A stretch of DNA of 64,000 nt from Microbacterium hydrocarbonoxydans (GCF_900105205.1 NZ_FNSQ01000005.1:186001-250000); one strand, 5' to 3'; shown: positions 29,259-38,310, counted from the first letter of the stretch. Numbers and translations are program-made. Notes: generated from the sequence alone by a model not told the origin.

Positions 29259-30229
29259 GAGTCACTCTGCACGAGGTCAGCAAAGGCCGCGGCGGCCAGG
29301 CGCTCCCACCGACGAGCCTGGAGTTCCACACCGGCGCCGTGCGCTTCGCCCTCGCCGAGACAGAGCAGCGCCCGAGCGTGCTCGGCCTCATCGCCAGCGG
29401 ACGGATGCGCCCTGACAGCGGCCGCGTGACGATCGACGGCGGCTCGGACAACCGCGCACTGCGCCGCACGGTGGCCCTCGTCGACGCCCCGGACGTCAGC
29501 GATCCGCATGCCGACATCGCCCTCGCCGGCGTGGTCGGCGAAGAGCTCATGTTCGCGGGCAAGGGTGCGACCCCGCTGCACGCTCGGCGCTGGCTCACCC
29601 AGCTCGGGTTCGGCGAACTGGCCGGTGTGCCGATCGGCAATGTCGACCCGGCGGTGCGCGTGCGCATCCTCTGCGAGCTCGCGATCCTGCGCGACGGCAC
29701 CGAGGGCATCGTCCTCGTCTCGCCCGACCGCCACGGCGGGAGCCCGGACGGATGGTGGCGCATCGCCTCGGAGTTCGCCGACCGCGGCTACGCCATGCTG
29801 GTCATCGTCGGGGGATCCGCCGCCGTCGCCCTGGAGCGGATGCACGAGCTCGAGGCGATCAACGCCTCCGGCCCCGTGGAGCCCCTGGTCCTCGACACGT
29901 GGCCCGTGGCCGACGCGGATGATGCGGAGGACGCGGAGACCCGGGACGACGCGGAACGGGCGAAAACCCCGGCCGGCGCGGACACCGCGGACCAGACGGA
30001 AACCCCGGACGAAGTGCTCGATGAGCCGCGTGTCGACGAACGACACGCCGACGACACGACGGACGGTCCGGGTTCTCCCTCGCCCGATTCGCCTGCGGAC
30101 GACGGACCGGACTCGGGCCCGGACCCGGCCCCGGCCCCGGACACCCCCGCCCCGGACACCCCCGCCACAGACGCCCCCGCCCCAGACGCCCCCACCTCAG
30201 ACACCACCCCGAACGGAGCCGACCGATGA
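29255..30229 (+). CDS. ABC-ATPase-like protein lacking nucleotide-binding motifs
   Basis: 324-aa protein. Residues 1-200 follow the outline of an ABC ATPase: an opening LHEVSKGRGGQ strand, GLIASGRMRPDSGRVTIDGG (the stretch that normally follows Walker A), and a Walker-B-like GIVLVSPDRHGG. However the P-loop is replaced by ALAETEQRPSVLGL, and no LSGGQ signature is visible. Residues about 225-324 are a low-complexity acidic/Pro/Ala tail (repeats of DTPAPD). Coupled by 4-nt overlaps to TetR upstream and the YhgE protein downstream, the slot where other operons carry a genuine ABC ATPase. A structural or regulatory pseudo-ATPase is inferred. Confidence 0.78.
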   Translation: MRVTLHEVSKGRGGQALPPTSLEFHTGAVRFALAETEQRPSVLGLIASGRMRPDSGRVTIDGGSDNRALRRTVALVDAPDVSDPHADIALAGVVGEELMFAGKGATPLHARRWLTQLGFGELAGVPIGNVDPAVRVRILCELAILRDGTEGIVLVSPDRHGGSPDGWWRIASEFADRGYAMLVIVGGSAAVALERMHELEAINASGPVEPLVLDTWPVADADDAEDAETRDDAERAKTPAGADTADQTETPDEVLDEPRVDERHADDTTDGPGSPSPDSPADDGPDSGPDPAPAPDTPAPDTPATDAPAPDAPTSDTTPNGADR

Positions 30230-32061
30230 AGGTTCCCGCGATGATCGCCGCCGAACTGCGGCGCCTCACGGCGAGCAAGATGGGCATCATCGCCCTGATC
30301 GCGCTCGTCTGCGTGCCGATCCTCTACGGCGGTCTGTACCTCTGGGCGAACCAGGATCCGTATGCGAAGTTCCCCGAGGTGCCGGTGGCACTGGTCGTCG
30401 ACGACGCCGGCGCACCGGCCCCGACCACCGGAAGCGAACCAGCGACGGACGAGAACGTGAACTACGGCGAGGACGTCGCGGAGAACCTCATCGACGGCAA
30501 CGCCTTCGATTGGCAGCGGATGTCAGCGGACGAGGCGGCGGATGCACTGCGAGAAGGAGCGGTCGACTTCACCGTCACCATCCCCGAGGACTTCTCGCTC
30601 GCGCTCACCTCGGCCGCGGGCGACGACCCGCACCAGGCGCGCATCGAGCTCGAGACCAACGACGCGAACAACTACCTCGCGTCGTCGATGGGCACTCAGG
30701 CGGTCGAGAAGATCCGCAGCTCGGTGGCCGAGATGGTGGGCAGCGAGGCGGCCGAGCGTCTGCTCACGGGGCTCAGCGAGGTGCGCGACAACCTCGTCAC
30801 GGCGGTCGAAGGTGCGAACCAGCTGACCGACGGTGCGAACTCGGCCTCCACGGGTAGCGTCTCGCTCGCAGATGGCACGAGCAAGCTCGCCGCCGGCACG
30901 TCGCAGCTCGCGAGCGGGGCCAGCACCCTGGCCTCCGGCGCACAGCAGGTCAGCGACGGCAACCGCCAGCTGGCCGACATCGCCGATCGGGCGGGCTCCG
31001 TCGTGCAGGAGGCGACGGATGCTCTGCCGCAGGTGCGCGACGACATCACCACGGTCCTCACGGATCAGGGCATGACGCCTGAGCAGATCGATGAGGTCCT
31101 GGCGACCCTCGACCCGCTCGGCACCCGACTCGAAGAGGGCAACACGACCGTGCAGAACGCGGTCGACAAGGTCGATCAGCTCGCTGCCGGCTCAGCCTCG
31201 GTGGCATCCGGCGCCTCGCAGCTCGCGTCGGGGGCGAAGACCGTGGCAACCGGCGCCTCTGCCGCGAACGACGGGGCCGCGAAGCTGCGTGACGGGCTGA
31301 GCACGCTCGCCTCGGGCACGGCTGAGCTCCGGGACGGCCTCGCAGACGGCGTCGACGCGATTCCGGCATCCACCCCCGACCTGCGCACCCAGCAGGCCGA
31401 CACGATCGCCGACCCCGTGAAGGTCTCGAGCGACAAGGTCGCCTCCGCCGAGGACTATGGCGCGGGACTGGCGCCGTTCTTCGCTGCACTGTCGGCCTGG
31501 ATCGGGATCTACGCGCTGTTCCTCATCGTCAAGCCGATCTCCCGCCGCGCCGTGACGGCGCTGCACTCCCCGATCCGGGTCACCCTGGCGGGGTGGCTGA
31601 CGCCGGCGATGCTCGGGGCCGTGCAGATGCTGGGCCTCATGGGCATCCTCGCGATCACCCTGGGCTTCACCTTCAACAACCCCGTCGGCACGCTCGGGGT
31701 GATGATCGTCGCCTCGGCGACCTTCGCGGCGATCATCCTCGCCCTGAACGTCTGGCTCGGGTCCGTGGGCCAGTTCCTGGGCCTCGTGCTGATGGTGCTG
31801 CAACTCGTCACGGCCGGCGGCACGTTCCCATGGCAGACCCTTCCTGCACCGCTGGCCGCGCTGCATCACGTGCTCCCCCTCGGCTATGTGGTGGATGCGA
31901 TGCGACAGCTCATGTACGGCGGCAACCTGGGCAGAGCGGGCTGGGATCTGGCGGTCCTCGGCATGTGGCTGGTGGGTGCGCTCGTCCTCGCCGCGATCGG
32001 GGTCACCAGGATGACGCATCGACGCACCCTGCGCGATCTGCAGCCCAGTCTGATCGGGTGA
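30226..32061 (+). CDS. YhgE/Pip domain-containing membrane protein
   Basis: 611-aa protein of the YhgE/Pip (phage infection protein, ABC-2-permease-like) family. One N-terminal helix (about 18-40) is followed by a long extracytoplasmic region. That region contains a stretch (about 200-390) of Leu/Ala/Ser/Gly heptad repeats such as LAAGTSQLASGASTLASG, typical of the family, and the protein ends in five C-terminal helices (about 410-590). Relatives export or assemble envelope components (ESX-like or lipid related); the substrate is unknown. ATG overlaps the previous stop (ATGA). The stop lies inside a 16-bp tandem repeat. Confidence 0.9.
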   Translation: MKVPAMIAAELRRLTASKMGIIALIALVCVPILYGGLYLWANQDPYAKFPEVPVALVVDDAGAPAPTTGSEPATDENVNYGEDVAENLIDGNAFDWQRMSADEAADALREGAVDFTVTIPEDFSLALTSAAGDDPHQARIELETNDANNYLASSMGTQAVEKIRSSVAEMVGSEAAERLLTGLSEVRDNLVTAVEGANQLTDGANSASTGSVSLADGTSKLAAGTSQLASGASTLASGAQQVSDGNRQLADIADRAGSVVQEATDALPQVRDDITTVLTDQGMTPEQIDEVLATLDPLGTRLEEGNTTVQNAVDKVDQLAAGSASVASGASQLASGAKTVATGASAANDGAAKLRDGLSTLASGTAELRDGLADGVDAIPASTPDLRTQQADTIADPVKVSSDKVASAEDYGAGLAPFFAALSAWIGIYALFLIVKPISRRAVTALHSPIRVTLAGWLTPAMLGAVQMLGLMGILAITLGFTFNNPVGTLGVMIVASATFAAIILALNVWLGSVGQFLGLVLMVLQLVTAGGTFPWQTLPAPLAALHHVLPLGYVVDAMRQLMYGGNLGRAGWDLAVLGMWLVGALVLAAIGVTRMTHRRTLRDLQPSLIG

Positions 32062-32097
32062 CCGGCTGATCGGGTGACCGGCTGGTCTGCTGACCGG
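32050..32097. repeat. Three 16-bp tandem units spanning a stop codon
   Basis: CTGATCGGGTGACCGG occurs twice exactly (32050-32065, 32066-32081), then a third copy with four differences (32082-32097). The YhgE stop TGA (32059-32061) is in the first unit. Confidence 0.85.
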
Positions 32098-32140
32098 CAG
32101 CAGCGCGAGAACATCCCCTGCGCGAGCGCCGCGGTGTGAG

Positions 32141-32200
32141 TAGTATTCCCAGAGTGCGTCCTCTGAGACGCGCTCTGGGGCTCTCTGGGACTGAGTCCCA
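32141..32200 (+). promoter_or_regulatory. Promoter with two hairpins upstream of the acylase gene
   Basis: TAGTAT (32141-32146) is a good -10. Directly after it lie a 13-bp imperfect palindrome (CCCAGAGTGCGTC at 32148-32160, GACGCGCTCTGGG at 32167-32179) and a short hairpin TGGGAC-TGA-GTCCCA (32186-32200). The first overlaps the expected start site, so it may be an operator. The second would be in the 5' leader. Confidence 0.5.
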
Positions 32201-32227
32201 CCGTGCCACCCGAAAGAGTTCTCGACG

Positions 32228-34873
32228 ATGACAACCGATTCGCCCGAATCCGCCGCGCTCTCGCGCGCCCCCCTGGCCGCACGTATCGGCCGCATCGCCT
32301 TCCTCGTCGTCGCCGGCATCCTCGTGATCGCCGTCGCCCTCGCGTTCTTCGTGACGTGGACCATCCAGCGCTCCTTCCCGCAGACCGAGGGCACCCTCCC
32401 GCTCGACGGACTCCAGTCCGAGGTCACCGTGCAGCGCGACGACCGCGGCATCCCGACCATCACGGCGGACTTCACTCACGACCTGTTCTACGCCGAGGGC
32501 TTCGTCCATGCCCAGGACCGGTTCTTCGAGATGGACTTCCGCCGGCACGTGACGGCGGGACGTGTGGCCGAGATGTTCGGCGAATCGCAGGCGGGAACGG
32601 ATGCCTTCCTCCGCACGCTCGGGTGGCGCACCGTCGCCGAGGCGGAGGTGGAGGCGATGGATGACGTCACCCGCGGCTACTACGAGGCCTACGCCGACGG
32701 CGTGAACGCGTACCTCTCCTCGCGCTCCGGTTCCGAGCTCTCGCTGGAGTATGCCGTTCTCGGCATACAGAACCCGGAGTACGCCCCCGAGCCGTGGGAA
32801 CCGGCGGATTCGGTGGCCTGGCTGAAGGCCATGGCCTGGGACCTGCGCGGCAACATCGAGGACGAGGCGGAGCGCGCCCTGCTCGCCTCCGATCTCGCCG
32901 CAGAAGCCGATGCTGCGGAGACGCCCGGACTGCTCGACAAGCTCTACCCCGCCTACCCGTTCGACGAGCATCCGGTCATCGTCCCGAAGATCTCGACCGT
33001 TCCCGATCTCGGAACGGATGCGGAACCGGCAGCCTTCACCGCCGATGCGCACGACGGCGAGATGCAGCAGGCGGCCACCACCATCGAATGGCAGGAGGCC
33101 ACCGACGTGATCGAGGCGGCCAGCCTGCTGGTCGGCGACGTGGGCGAGGGGATCGGATCCAACTCCTGGGTGGTATCGGGTGACCTCACCGAGACGGGGA
33201 TGCCTCTGCTCGCCAACGATCCGCACCTCGGCGCCTCGCTCCCCTCTGTCTGGTACCAGGTCCAACTCAAGTGCAGCGAGGTCACCGACGACTGCCCGTT
33301 CGACGTGGGCGGGTTCTCGTTCTCCGGTCTGCCGGGCGTCGTGATCGGGCACAACCAGAACATCGCCTGGGGGTTCACGAACCTGACGACCGATGTCACA
33401 GACCTGTATATCGAGCGGATCGAGGGCGATCAGTATTGGCGAGACGGCGCCCTCGTCCCACTCGAGGAGTCCACCGAGACGATCGAGGTCGCCGGCGGAG
33501 ACGACATCGAACTCACGATCCGCTCGACAGTGCACGGGCCGATCATCTCGGGCCTCACGGACGACTTCACCGCGATCGCCGATGATCCGCTGCCGGGGCT
33601 CGTCGCCGACGGGGCGCCGACATCCGCCGCGACCGACGACGGCACCGAATACGCCGTGAGCCTGCGCTGGACCGCTCTCGATCCGGGTACGGCTTCGACC
33701 GCGATCTTCGCCCTGTCCACCGCGCGGGACTTCGACGAGTTCCGCCACGCGGCGTCGCTGTTCGACGTCCCCGCCCAGAATCTCATCTACGCCGACGTCG
33801 ACGGCAACATCGGCTACCAGACGCCCGGGCGCCTCCCGATCCGTGGCGAGGGCGACGGGTGGATGCCGCAGCCCGGCTGGGACAGCAGCTACGACTGGAC
33901 CGGATTCATCCCGTTCGACGACCTGCCGGTGTCGTACAACCCCGCATCCGGATACATCGTGACCGCCAACAACGCGATCGTCACCGACGACTACCCGTAC
34001 TTCCTCTCGCGCGACTGGGACTACGGCTACCGCGCCGCTCGCATCACCCAGCTGATCGAGGCGAAAGCCGCTGTCGCGCCGCTGACCGCGCACGACATGC
34101 GCGCCATCCAGATGGACAGCGAGATGTGGATCGGCAAGCGCCTTGCGACCGCACTCGCCGACATCGACGTGGAGGGAGCGGATGCCGCCGAGGCGGTCGA
34201 TCTGCTGCAGACGTGGGATGCGCAGAACGAGGCGTCCTCCGCCGCTGCCGCCTACGCGAACGTGCTGTGGTCGAACCTCGTGCAGAATCTGTTCGCCGAA
34301 CGGGAGCAGCCGCTGCCCTCCGACGGCCAGGGACGCCTCTTCACGGTGGTCGCCGACCTGCTCGACGACCCCACCGACCCGCTCTGGACCAATGAGGCCA
34401 TCGACGTCGACGGCCAGGACGAGATGCTGGCGCTGTCGGCCGACGAGGCGTACGACGAGCTGTCCGCCCTGCAGGGCGAAGACGTCACTGGCTGGTCCTG
34501 GGGCGATCTGCACGCCATCACGCTCACCAGCGACACCCTCGGCTCCTCCGGGATCGCGCCGATCGAGGCGCTCTTCAATCGTGGGCCGTATGCGGTCGGC
34601 GGGGGCGCCTCAGTGGTGAATGCGACCGGCTGGGAGCTCGGGACCTCGTACGCCACCACGACCGTCCCCTCGATGCGGATGGTGGTCGACCTCTCGGACT
34701 TCGACGCGTCGACCTGGATCCACCTCACCGGAGCATCCGGGCATGCGTTCGATGAGCACTACGTCGACCAGACGGCGGATTGGGCGGCCGGTACACAGAA
34801 GCCCTGGGCGTTCTCCGAAGACGCGGTCGACAAGGCGACCCGCCACACTCTGGTGCTGACTCCGGCCGGCTAG
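32228..34873 (+). CDS. Penicillin acylase family protein
   Basis: 881-aa Ntn-hydrolase of the penicillin/acyl-homoserine-lactone acylase family. A short cytoplasmic N-terminus and one membrane helix (about 25-48) anchor or export it. The alpha-chain part carries DDRGIPTITADFTHDLFYAEGFVHAQDRFFEMD. The presumed autoproteolysis site and nucleophile is Ser311 in GIGSNSWVVSG, followed by NDPHLG as in the beta chain of the family. The length is typical for an unprocessed precursor. The substrate cannot be deduced: beta-lactam side chains, AHLs or other N-acyl compounds. Monocistronic; convergent with an MFS gene 4 nt beyond its stop. Confidence 0.92.
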   Translation: MTTDSPESAALSRAPLAARIGRIAFLVVAGILVIAVALAFFVTWTIQRSFPQTEGTLPLDGLQSEVTVQRDDRGIPTITADFTHDLFYAEGFVHAQDRFFEMDFRRHVTAGRVAEMFGESQAGTDAFLRTLGWRTVAEAEVEAMDDVTRGYYEAYADGVNAYLSSRSGSELSLEYAVLGIQNPEYAPEPWEPADSVAWLKAMAWDLRGNIEDEAERALLASDLAAEADAAETPGLLDKLYPAYPFDEHPVIVPKISTVPDLGTDAEPAAFTADAHDGEMQQAATTIEWQEATDVIEAASLLVGDVGEGIGSNSWVVSGDLTETGMPLLANDPHLGASLPSVWYQVQLKCSEVTDDCPFDVGGFSFSGLPGVVIGHNQNIAWGFTNLTTDVTDLYIERIEGDQYWRDGALVPLEESTETIEVAGGDDIELTIRSTVHGPIISGLTDDFTAIADDPLPGLVADGAPTSAATDDGTEYAVSLRWTALDPGTASTAIFALSTARDFDEFRHAASLFDVPAQNLIYADVDGNIGYQTPGRLPIRGEGDGWMPQPGWDSSYDWTGFIPFDDLPVSYNPASGYIVTANNAIVTDDYPYFLSRDWDYGYRAARITQLIEAKAAVAPLTAHDMRAIQMDSEMWIGKRLATALADIDVEGADAAEAVDLLQTWDAQNEASSAAAAYANVLWSNLVQNLFAEREQPLPSDGQGRLFTVVADLLDDPTDPLWTNEAIDVDGQDEMLALSADEAYDELSALQGEDVTGWSWGDLHAITLTSDTLGSSGIAPIEALFNRGPYAVGGGASVVNATGWELGTSYATTTVPSMRMVVDLSDFDASTWIHLTGASGHAFDEHYVDQTADWAAGTQKPWAFSEDAVDKATRHTLVLTPAG

Positions 34874-34877
34874 CGCG

Positions 34878-36263
34878 TCACGCGGGCGCCGGAGCGGATG
34901 GCGGGGCGGATGCGGCCGCGCGGCGGGCGATCAGCCAGATGCCGACGGCAGCCGCGAGGAAGATCCCCGCGAGCATCGCCCAGCCCCCGAACCCGAACGT
35001 GAGCGCCGTCGCGTTCACCACGATCGGCGACGCGAGCGCTCCGAGTGAGAACCCCATCCCGAACACGCCCTGGTAGGCGCCCGCGCGCACCGGGTCGGCC
35101 AGCTCGAAGCTCAACCCCCAGGCTCCGGCCTGCGACAGGATCTCGGCGAACGTGTGGGTGACCATGCCCGCGACGAGGATCGCGATCGCCGCCCAGGTCG
35201 GCAGACCGGCCGCCAGAGCGTAGATCAGGCAGGCGGCCACCATGAGCCACCCGGCCACCATCGTCACGCGACCGGCGACACGGACGTCGTGCGTGCCGCG
35301 GGAGGCGCGCACCTGGAACAGCACGACCAGGGTGGTGTTGACGATCAGCAGCACGGCGAACGTGGCCTCCGGCGCGGTGGTGTGCTCGGTGATCCACAGC
35401 GGCACGCCCAGCTCGGCGACGCCGAACTGCATCCCGAACACCGCCGACAGCACGCTGAGGAGCAGGTACCGCGGATCCCGCCATGGCGACCGCCGATTCC
35501 AGTCCCTGCGCTCGGCGGATGCCTCTTCCGCCGCCACGAGATCGATCGATCCGGTCTTGGTGCGCAGCGAGCTCACCCGTCTGCGCGCCGGGGCGTCGAC
35601 GGCCGAGGTGAGCCGTAGCAGGGGCAGCGACCCGAGTGCGCAGAGGAGTCCTGCGCCGGCGATGACGAAGCGATAGGCCTCTGCCGTGCCGAGCACCAGG
35701 GCGATCGCCGCGACCCCGGACCCTGCGGCGATCGCGAGATTCGTGACCGTGCGCAGCACCGCTCGCGCGTGCACTCGCTTGTCCGGTGCGAACCCGCGCG
35801 CGATGATCGCCGAGCGCGAAGAGTGACCGAGCGAGTCGAAGAAGCCCGACAGGCTCGCGAGGATCAGCGCGGAGACGAAGTCGCCGACGAAGGCATACGC
35901 CGCGAGCAGGAGTCCGCCGGTCAGCTCGAACCCGAAGGCGAGGCGGCGGGCGCTCCAGCGATCGGCGAGCCATCCGCCCAGGAACGAGGCCACCACGCCG
36001 CATCCGCTCGACACGGCGAGCACGACGGCCGCCTGCGCGGGCGAGAGGCCGATGACCTGGGTGAAGAAGAGGACGGTGACGGCGAGGAAGACGCCTCGGC
36101 CCACTCGCGACACGACGGTGGCGGTGACGAGCGCGCGCAGCACCGGGTCGCTCATCCCCGCGGACAGCCGGGCGAAGAAGTGCGTGCGGGCGGGCCTGTC
36201 CTCGGTCTCGGGAGCGTCGACTCCCGACCGATCGGAGCCGGGATCGGGGTGGGACGAAGACAC
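34878..36263 (-). CDS. MFS transporter
   Basis: 461-aa major facilitator protein with 12 predicted helices. The first 35 residues are a hydrophilic Ser/Asp/Pro-rich cytoplasmic leader. The loop 2-3 motif reads GGWLADRWSARRLAF. A long central cytoplasmic loop (about 225-260, RRRVSSLRTKTGSIDLVAAEEA) separates the halves. It resembles uncharacterised efflux-type permeases of actinobacteria; the substrate is unknown. The start is GTG at 36263, with GAAGG just upstream. The stop is 4 nt from the convergent acylase stop. Confidence 0.85.
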   Translation of the reverse strand: MSSSHPDPGSDRSGVDAPETEDRPARTHFFARLSAGMSDPVLRALVTATVVSRVGRGVFLAVTVLFFTQVIGLSPAQAAVVLAVSSGCGVVASFLGGWLADRWSARRLAFGFELTGGLLLAAYAFVGDFVSALILASLSGFFDSLGHSSRSAIIARGFAPDKRVHARAVLRTVTNLAIAAGSGVAAIALVLGTAEAYRFVIAGAGLLCALGSLPLLRLTSAVDAPARRRVSSLRTKTGSIDLVAAEEASAERRDWNRRSPWRDPRYLLLSVLSAVFGMQFGVAELGVPLWITEHTTAPEATFAVLLIVNTTLVVLFQVRASRGTHDVRVAGRVTMVAGWLMVAACLIYALAAGLPTWAAIAILVAGMVTHTFAEILSQAGAWGLSFELADPVRAGAYQGVFGMGFSLGALASPIVVNATALTFGFGGWAMLAGIFLAAAVGIWLIARRAAASAPPSAPAPA

Positions 36264-36372
36264 CCTTCATCTTTTCACGGGCGACGAGCGCTCTCCGTCG
36301 ACCGCCGATATACCGGTGCTGCGCGTGCGAGCACGATTCGCCGGGATCCGTCGCCTCGGTTAGCGTGGGCAG

Positions 36373-37134
36373 GTGGCCTCCAGTTACCTCGCCCCGAAAG
36401 GCACACCCGTCACGCTGCTCGAGTTCGAGCACGCAGGGTCGACGCTGATCGCGGAGACCTTCGGTGAAGGCCCGCACACCTTCCTGCTGCTGCACGGCAT
36501 CGGCATGGGACGCAGCGTCTACCTCGACGTGGTGCAGCGTCTGCGAGGACGCGTGATCGCCCTCGACCTCCCCGGCTTCGGCGAGGCGCCGGAGCCGACC
36601 CGCACGCTCACGATGGAGCGTCACGCCGACCTCGTCGCCGCCTACCTCCGCCATGTCGGCGAGGGACCGGTCGTGGTGATCGGGCACTCGATGGGCAGTC
36701 AGATCGCGGCGGAGCTCGCGGCCCGGCATCCGTCCCTCGTCGAGGGCGTCGTGTTGGCCGGACCCACCGTGAACAAGGCGGCTCGGAACGTCGCCGCCCA
36801 GGCGAGCTACCTCCTCACCGACCTCGTCGGCGAGCGCCCGCTGGTGATCTGGCGCGGAGCGCGCGAGTACCTCCGTGGCGGTCCGCACCTCATCCGCAAG
36901 ATCAAGGCGACGATCGTCCACGAACCCGAGAAGGCCTTCGCGCGCATCGAGCAGCCGGTGTTGGTGCTCCGGGGCGAGAGCGATCCCCTCGCACCGATGA
37001 CGTGGTGCCAGGAGATCATCGACGCGATCCCCGGTGCCGACCTGCAGGTCATCCCCGACCACGGCCACGGCACGCTGATCAGCGACTCTCAGCCCGCCGC
37101 GCGCCTGATCCAGGACTTCGCCGACAAGCTCTGA
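36373..37134 (+). CDS. Alpha/beta hydrolase
   Basis: 253-aa alpha/beta-fold hydrolase. The oxyanion strand LLLHGIGMGRSVY, nucleophile elbow GHSMGSQ, the acid in the late strand (LVLRGESDPLAP) and the catalytic His in DHGHGTLIS are all present. No signal peptide is seen, so it should be cytoplasmic. The substrate is unknown. The start is GTG at 36373, exactly 6 nt after TAGCGT (36361-36366): a leaderless promoter. Convergent with the AbiEi/Vsr-like gene, with a palindromic element in the 3' gap. Confidence 0.88.
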   Translation: MASSYLAPKGTPVTLLEFEHAGSTLIAETFGEGPHTFLLLHGIGMGRSVYLDVVQRLRGRVIALDLPGFGEAPEPTRTLTMERHADLVAAYLRHVGEGPVVVIGHSMGSQIAAELAARHPSLVEGVVLAGPTVNKAARNVAAQASYLLTDLVGERPLVIWRGAREYLRGGPHLIRKIKATIVHEPEKAFARIEQPVLVLRGESDPLAPMTWCQEIIDAIPGADLQVIPDHGHGTLISDSQPAARLIQDFADKL

Positions 37135-37154
37135 CCCGCCTGTCTCTTCGCCGT

Positions 37155-37245
37155 GCCGTTCACAACTCAGCACGAGCGCTCGACATCGCGTCGATTCCGC
37201 CCTTCTGCGGCGGTCAGCGAGCAACCGTGCTGAGTCGTGAACGGC
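37155..37245. repeat. Palindromic element II overlapping a gene 3' end
   Basis: Arms GCCGTTCACAACTCAGCACG (37155-37174) and CGTGCTGAGTCGTGAACGGC (37226-37245) pair over 20 bp with one mismatch. The right arm and part of the loop encode the last codons and stop (37214) of the minus-strand AbiEi/Vsr-like gene. Confidence 0.88.
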
Positions 37246-38116
37246 GCACGTCACTGAACCTGGGCCCCAGCACAGCGATGATCTGCTCGAGAGCCCGCCG
37301 CACAGATGCCTGGTCGTTGAGAATGTCCTTTGCGAGAGGCCGAACGGTCACATAGCCGAGGCGGGCCGCGGCGAGGTCGCGCCCGCGATCCTGGACCTGC
37401 TTCTCCCACCCCTCGTGGAACTCCTTGCTGTCGCACTCGATGATCAGCCAGCCGTCCACCACGAAGTCGACGTATCCGACTCCGTCGAGGTACACCTGCG
37501 TCTCGTATGCGACGCCCATCGTCCGCAGCATGAGTCGCATGAACGTCTCGGGACCCGAATCGGCAGACGGATCGACGAGCACGAGCAGAGGGCGGAATCG
37601 GAGAGGAAGCGCCGCGAACATCGTGGCCAGCTCATCGAGAGTCAGTAGTCCGTGATGAACGACACTGTCCAACGTGGCAAGCGCCTCGCGCGGAGCCTGA
37701 CAGAGCACCGAGTGCGCGACGGCGTCGATCAGCGGAGCCGCATGCAGGCTGTCACGCACGCTCGTCAGCACCTTCCAATGGAGCACGGCCTTCACGTCCT
37801 TCGTGACACGGAGACGAGACGAGCCCGGAGTCACGAGCACATGGAGCTCACGGCAGCGGAACACGAAGACGCCCAGCAGCACGAGAAGCGACAAGCAGGA
37901 CACGCGACCGCCGATGCGGACCGCCCTGACGATGTCCCGGTGCGTCGAGGCCAGTGCGTACCGATCGCGACGCACGTGCACGAGGTCGCCCCGCTCGACC
38001 GACTCGGCGATCAGACGCCCCGTCATCCCCGTCCGCACCAGATCGGAGCGCGTGAAGACAGTGCGCGAATAGGTGTCGTCTGTGCGCTGCGCGACGGTGT
38101 CAACGTTCTTCCCCAT
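37214..38116 (-). CDS. AbiEi-like / DUF559 (Vsr-like endonuclease fold) protein
   Basis: About 300 aa. The N-terminal third has the AbiEi-type wHTH arrangement (FTRSDLVRTGMTGRLIAESVERGDLVHVRRDRYALA). The C-terminal third matches DUF559/Vsr-like PD-(D/E)xK nucleases: SGPETFMRLMLRTMGV with the helix Glu, VGYVDFVVDGWLIIECDSKEFHE with Asp and Glu, and the QDRGRDLAAARLGYVTVR helix. Such proteins are annotated as type IV antitoxin-like or endonuclease-domain proteins; activity is unproven. The last ten codons lie inside the palindromic element at 37155-37245, and a second element of the same family lies upstream (38226-38310). ATG at 38116 is taken; GTG at 38149 is an alternative. Neither has a Shine-Dalgarno. 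Confidence 0.82.
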   Translation of the reverse strand: MGKNVDTVAQRTDDTYSRTVFTRSDLVRTGMTGRLIAESVERGDLVHVRRDRYALASTHRDIVRAVRIGGRVSCLSLLVLLGVFVFRCRELHVLVTPGSSRLRVTKDVKAVLHWKVLTSVRDSLHAAPLIDAVAHSVLCQAPREALATLDSVVHHGLLTLDELATMFAALPLRFRPLLVLVDPSADSGPETFMRLMLRTMGVAYETQVYLDGVGYVDFVVDGWLIIECDSKEFHEGWEKQVQDRGRDLAAARLGYVTVRPLAKDILNDQASVRRALEQIIAVLGPRFSDVRRSRLSTVAR

Positions 38117-38225
38117 CGCAGAAGTGTGCGGATGGCGGCGTGCCTCCACCGGCCCATTCCACGCAATCAGGGATGACTCGCCCGAAGCAGAGTTAGGTGC
38201 AGGAGGAGTGGCACCAGCCCTCGCT

Positions 38226-38310
38226 GTTCACGTCTCAGCATGGATTTCACGCCGAATGGTCATATGGCCCGTTCAGAGGGATCAGCACCCGCTCATGCTG
38301 AGTTGCGAAC
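38226..38310. repeat. Palindromic element II
   Basis: Arms GTTCACGTCTCAGCATG (38226-38242) and CATGCTGAGTTGCGAAC (38294-38310) match family II (others at 8627-8710, 28475-28560, 37155-37245). It sits between the AbiEi/Vsr-like gene start and the 3' end of the Mrp operon. The rest of 38150-38391 shows no gene. Confidence 0.85.

Noticed and set aside
37214..38116. Restriction-modification or Abi defence system around the Vsr-like gene
   Set aside because: No methyltransferase, AbiEii toxin or other defence gene is adjacent; neighbours are a hydrolase and the Mrp operon.
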